Assembly (NCBI GenBank): GCA_003343845.1
Contig: QAKK01000004.1
Location: 19,735 to 83,734 of the forward strand
Direction of reading: 5' to 3'
DNA: 64,000 nucleotides
DNA from: Oscillospiraceae bacterium
GTDB taxonomy: Bacteria > Bacillota > Clostridia > Oscillospirales > CAG-272
Shown one piece after another: positions 62,238-64,000 of this stretch. Each line of letters opens with the position of its first letter. Positions within the stretch are counted from its first letter, which is position 1. The position numbers were made by a program, and so were the translations under genes. The notes below the pieces were generated by a model. That model had not been told where the DNA came from. It worked only from the letters and a program-made list of their open reading frames with translations, and did not search any database.

Positions 62238-62690
62238 TTACAGATCTTCGTCGCTTGTGATTTTCTTTGCGTTTTTAAGTTTGTTCAAATCTGCGATACT
62301 TCTCGCTTCGATCGTTGGCGGCGCGTCTGTCTCCGACCGTGCGGCACGGTAAATGACGCGCGTTTCGCATTCGTCGCATATATTCATTACAGCCTGTATC
62401 ATACGAAGCCGCCCTTCTTCGCTTGTTCTACGGAACATAGATAGGAGGGCTTTTTCTTGTCCTGCAAATGCTTGCGGCTGCTCTGCACGGCATTCATCCG
62501 TCTCTCCGCGCAGATATTCTGGCGTTACGCCGAAGTAATCAGCAATAGCCGAAGTAGTGACTTTGTTAGGTATGGTATTGTTTTTTTCCCAATATGTAAT
62601 TTGGTTTTTCCCGAGACCGAGGTCTTCAAGCAACTGCTTCCGCGTAATTCCTTTGCTCTTTATTAACGCATCCAACCTTGAAATAAACAC
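62238..62690 (-). CDS. immR-like: CI/ImmR-like repressor
   Basis: 150 aa from a GTG start with an ideal GGGAGG SD (minus strand, 62703-62698); the longer frame upstream lies in the control region. HTH: SRLDALIKSKGITRKQLLED, LGLGKNQITYWEKNNTIPNK. A short C-terminal part contains SMFRRTSEEGRLRMIQAVMN ICD. It should bind the two ATCCC-type operators at 62761-62806 and silence the rightward operon. Placement beside an ImmA-type protease suggests derepression by cleavage, as in ICEBs1. Confidence 0.85.
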   Translation of the reverse strand: MFISRLDALIKSKGITRKQLLEDLGLGKNQITYWEKNNTIPNKVTTSAIADYFGVTPEYLRGETDECRAEQPQAFAGQEKALLSMFRRTSEEGRLRMIQAVMNICDECETRVIYRAARSETDAPPTIEARSIADLNKLKNAKKITSDEDL

Positions 62691-62760
62691 AGTAAAGCCT
62701 CCCGCAGCGATTATCAAGTTAGCCAAAAAAGAAAAGCGAATTTTGTGCAAACGTCCAAAA

Positions 62761-62776
62761 ATCCCCAAACAGGGAA
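62761..62776. promoter_or_regulatory. repressor operator O1
   Basis: ATCCCCAAACAGGGAA, with half-sites ATCCC and GGGAa. It is 30 bp (three helical turns) from O2. A weak leftward promoter (minus strand TTGGGG, 17 bp, CAAAAT) would have its -35 inside this site. Confidence 0.75.
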
Positions 62777-62783
62777 AATATTG

Positions 62784-62812
62784 TTGACTAATCCCCAAAT
62801 AGGGATTATAAT
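62784..62812 (+). promoter_or_regulatory. rightward early promoter
   Basis: TTGACT, 17 bp, TATAAT. Operator O2 occupies 16 of the 17 spacer bases, so bound repressor must block polymerase. Confidence 0.85.
62791..62806. promoter_or_regulatory. repressor operator O2
   Basis: ATCCCCAAATAGGGAT, symmetric half-sites ATCCC/GGGAT; second copy of O1 in the same orientation. Confidence 0.8.
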
Positions 62813-62829
62813 AGTGTTGCAAGCAAAAC

Positions 62830-62966
62830 AAACCCGCCCGAAACTTCGTGCGGATGCAAACGCACGGCGGCGGGTTTGCTCCTTGCACCACGTAGGCGGT
62901 CATTTTTCATCCCTTCTATTTATTATTTCCAAACGACGGAGCAGCGGCGGATTGCAGTCCGCCGTT
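62830..62966 (+). other. structured leader of the rightward operon
   Basis: Outer stem AAACCCGCC (62830-62838) with GGCGGGTTT (62869-62877) encloses an inner stem CGTGCG/CGCACG. A second hairpin GCGGCGGA ttgcag TCCGCCGT (about 62945-62966) lies just before the first SD. Neither has a clear T run. They may be attenuators or RNA-protein sites. No gene is seen in 62691-62980. Confidence 0.5.
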
Positions 62967-62980
62967 GCTTCGCAGGAAGG

Positions 62981-63322
62981 ATGAAAGAAAAATTCACCGT
63001 CTACGCAAAGAAAGTCCGACGCGATGGTCGGATGGAAGTGTGGCAACTTCATCATACCATCGTGCCGGCGAAATGTCAAGCGGAAGGAGGCTACATTTTG
63101 CCAAAATACATTCATCCCGTGCAAAGCCGCATGAAAGCGAAAGGCTACACCATCGCAGAAATGATCGTCATGCTCCGCGAAAAGGGGCTTGATGTGAGCG
63201 AAAGCACAATCAGCGGCGCGTTCAGCGGAAAGCGTCGCGGGCAAAAGGCAATGGATGCAATCAACAAGATTCGCAACTACATGGATTACCTCGACGGTTT
63301 GGAAAACAGAAAGGAAGAATGA
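62981..63322 (+). CDS. small HTH protein, first gene of the rightward operon
   Basis: 113 aa from the ATG at 62981 (SD aggaagg). A TTG at 63098 has a stronger SD (ggaaggagg) and would give a 75-aa protein starting PKYIHPVQSRMKAKGY. The core MKAKGYTIAEMIVMLREKGL, DVSESTISGAFSGKRRGQKA looks like a helix-turn-helix of the Cro/phage-regulator kind. Basic and small, it could be a Cro-like or excisionase-like factor. The stop overlaps the next gene by 4 bp. Confidence 0.65.
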   Translation: MKEKFTVYAKKVRRDGRMEVWQLHHTIVPAKCQAEGGYILPKYIHPVQSRMKAKGYTIAEMIVMLREKGLDVSESTISGAFSGKRRGQKAMDAINKIRNYMDYLDGLENRKEE

Positions 63323-63519
63323 AAATGCCACGCGAAAAGGAACTGTATCGCGAAAACCTTGCGCTGCTGCGCGAGGAGTTCGGCGATGTGCTGACTGCCG
63401 AGCTGAAGCCGGTGGCAAAGTACCTCGGCATGGACTACAGAACGCTGAAACAGATGGACGTGTTCGTCCGTGACAGCAAGCGGGTCAGCCTGCCGAAAGT
63501 TGCGCGCATGCTGAGTTAA
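63319..63519 (+). CDS. small helical protein, possible excisionase-like factor
   Basis: 66 aa, ATGA overlap with the preceding gene; a second ATG at 63325. Sequence such as LLREEFGDVLTAELKPVAKY and LGMDYRTLKQMDVFVRD suggests a short winged or plain HTH (KYLGMDYRTLK). Similar tiny proteins appear early in Clostridia prophages and ICEs. Assignment as DNA-binding is tentative. Confidence 0.6.
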   Translation: MKMPREKELYRENLALLREEFGDVLTAELKPVAKYLGMDYRTLKQMDVFVRDSKRVSLPKVARMLS

Positions 63520-63532
63520 GGAGGGCAGAAAA

Positions 63533-63712
63533 ATGAACGAGCTGATTATCATCGGGATTCTGCTGGCGGTGTTTACTGTCGTCTGCGCTGCGGTGGAGGC
63601 GGTGGAGAGCCGGGACGCGATCGTCGCATGGCTTGACCGGGAGATCACGGCGCACTATGCGGCGCGGATTGCAAAGCGGCGCGTGCGGGAGATCTGGCAG
63701 ATCCGCAGATGA
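63533..63712 (+). CDS. small membrane protein
   Basis: 59 aa, preceded by an aaggagggc SD 6 bp before the ATG. MNELIIIGILLAVFTVVCAA forms one membrane helix, followed by a charged helix (AKRRVREIWQIRR). Stop overlaps the next start (ATGA), consistent with a tightly packed early operon. Unknown function; typical of phage/ICE accessory genes. Confidence 0.7.
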   Translation: MNELIIIGILLAVFTVVCAAVEAVESRDAIVAWLDREITAHYAARIAKRRVREIWQIRR

Positions 63713-64000
63713 CAGTGCGCGAGGAGATCGCGGAGACGATCCGCGCGTACATGATGCAGCTGCCGCCGATCGCGGACAAGCCTCGTCGGGTGGAGCTGGT
63801 GATTGAGTATCCGTCAGTGACGGAAAGACACGAAATTATAAAGGAGATAGAAAAAATGACTGCATTCGAGGACACCAAAGCCGAAACGGAAACAGCCGAA
63901 AGTTTGAAAACAAGCGGCGACCGTACGACGCTGGCAGGCGGCAACGGTGCGAAGCTGGCAGGCGGCTACGGTGCGACGCTGGCAGGCGGCGACTATGCGA
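63709..64000 (+). CDS. repeat protein with octapeptide (GxxAxLAG) solenoid, 5' part
   Basis: Frame open to the window edge (97 codons seen). It starts by ATGA overlap with the upstream gene: MTVREEIAETIRAYMMQLPP and so on. A second in-frame ATG at 63856 has a good aaggaga SD 9 bp upstream, so the repeat protein may begin there (MTAFEDTKAETETAESLKTS) and the first 49 codons may be a separate or read-through segment. From 63916 the sequence is a tandem octapeptide: GDRTTLAG, GNGAKLAG, GYGATLAG, GDYA. This periodicity recalls ice-nucleation-type beta-solenoids. It is cut by the window end, so the repeat number is unknown. Confidence 0.75.
   Translation, partial: MTVREEIAETIRAYMMQLPPIADKPRRVELVIEYPSVTERHEIIKEIEKMTAFEDTKAETETAESLKTSGDRTTLAGGNGAKLAGGYGATLAGGDYA
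63916..64000 (+). repeat. 24-bp tandem repeat coding the octapeptide solenoid
   Basis: Units start at 63916, 63940, 63964 and 63988. The consensus codons are GGC, variable A-rich codon, GGT, GCG, ACG, CTG, GCA, GGC. The third and fourth units are nearly identical, suggesting recent expansion. Confidence 0.9.

Noticed and set aside
63916..64000. CRISPR array at the window end
   Set aside because: The 24-bp units are directly adjacent without spacers and stay in one reading frame, so they are a coding repeat.

Overview
The window looks like chromosome from a spore-forming-lineage Clostridia member, most likely an Oscillospiraceae-type gut bacterium. The reasons are: GC-rich genes with strong Shine-Dalgarno sites and sigma-A promoters, Tex, a SpoIID-type protein, an apparently PPi-linked phosphofructokinase, formyl-THF ligase, a YesN/YesM two-component system, a Bce-type peptide-sensing module, and dispersed inverted repeats typical of that group. 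The genus is inference; no rRNA gene is present.

Left part (1-20300), mostly core functions. It holds the tex 3' end, a CUT1-type ABC ATPase, a CPBP protease, tadA, dinB, and a membrane-anchored protein beside a SpoIID-domain protein. These are followed by pfk (convergent), a TagA-type glycosyltransferase, gap, a lipoprotein M15 carboxypeptidase, an NSS transporter, a DUF5684 protein, fhs-guaB, and a TetR regulator followed by oleate hydratase.

Middle (20450-56550). An arginine/carbamoyl-phosphate operon argC-J-B-D-F-carA-carB ends in an unusual fusion: a complete CarB continues in frame into a complete-length diaminopimelate epimerase (DapF) domain that lacks the first catalytic cysteine. 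Next come ilvE, an XRE membrane regulator, a TetR-controlled DUF4097 lipoprotein/ABC exporter operon, and a BceRS-BceAB module with a matching operator. A sugar-sensing YesN/YesM/lipoprotein set follows, with an Mgl-type galactose/ribose-class transporter. Then there are an aldo-keto reductase, an SCP2-like protein with a class III aminotransferase, an acetyltransferase and an HSL-type esterase.

Right part (56700-64000), accessory. Three XRE regulators with large C-terminal domains precede a 45-bp 3' fragment of a tRNA-Met gene, read on the minus strand. That fragment is taken to be the left attachment site of an integrative element that runs past the window end. Its left operon (CI/ImmR-like repressor, ImmA-like protease, small Cys/His membrane protein, tyrosine integrase) resembles the ICEBs1 immR-immA-int layout. 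It diverges, across a two-operator switch, from a rightward operon of small genes. The last gene enters an octapeptide repeat (GxxAxLAG) reminiscent of ice-nucleation-type beta-solenoids and is cut by the window edge. Two elements are most worth follow-up: the CarB-DapF fusion, and the integrative element with its switch, its SD-masking hairpin and its solenoid protein.
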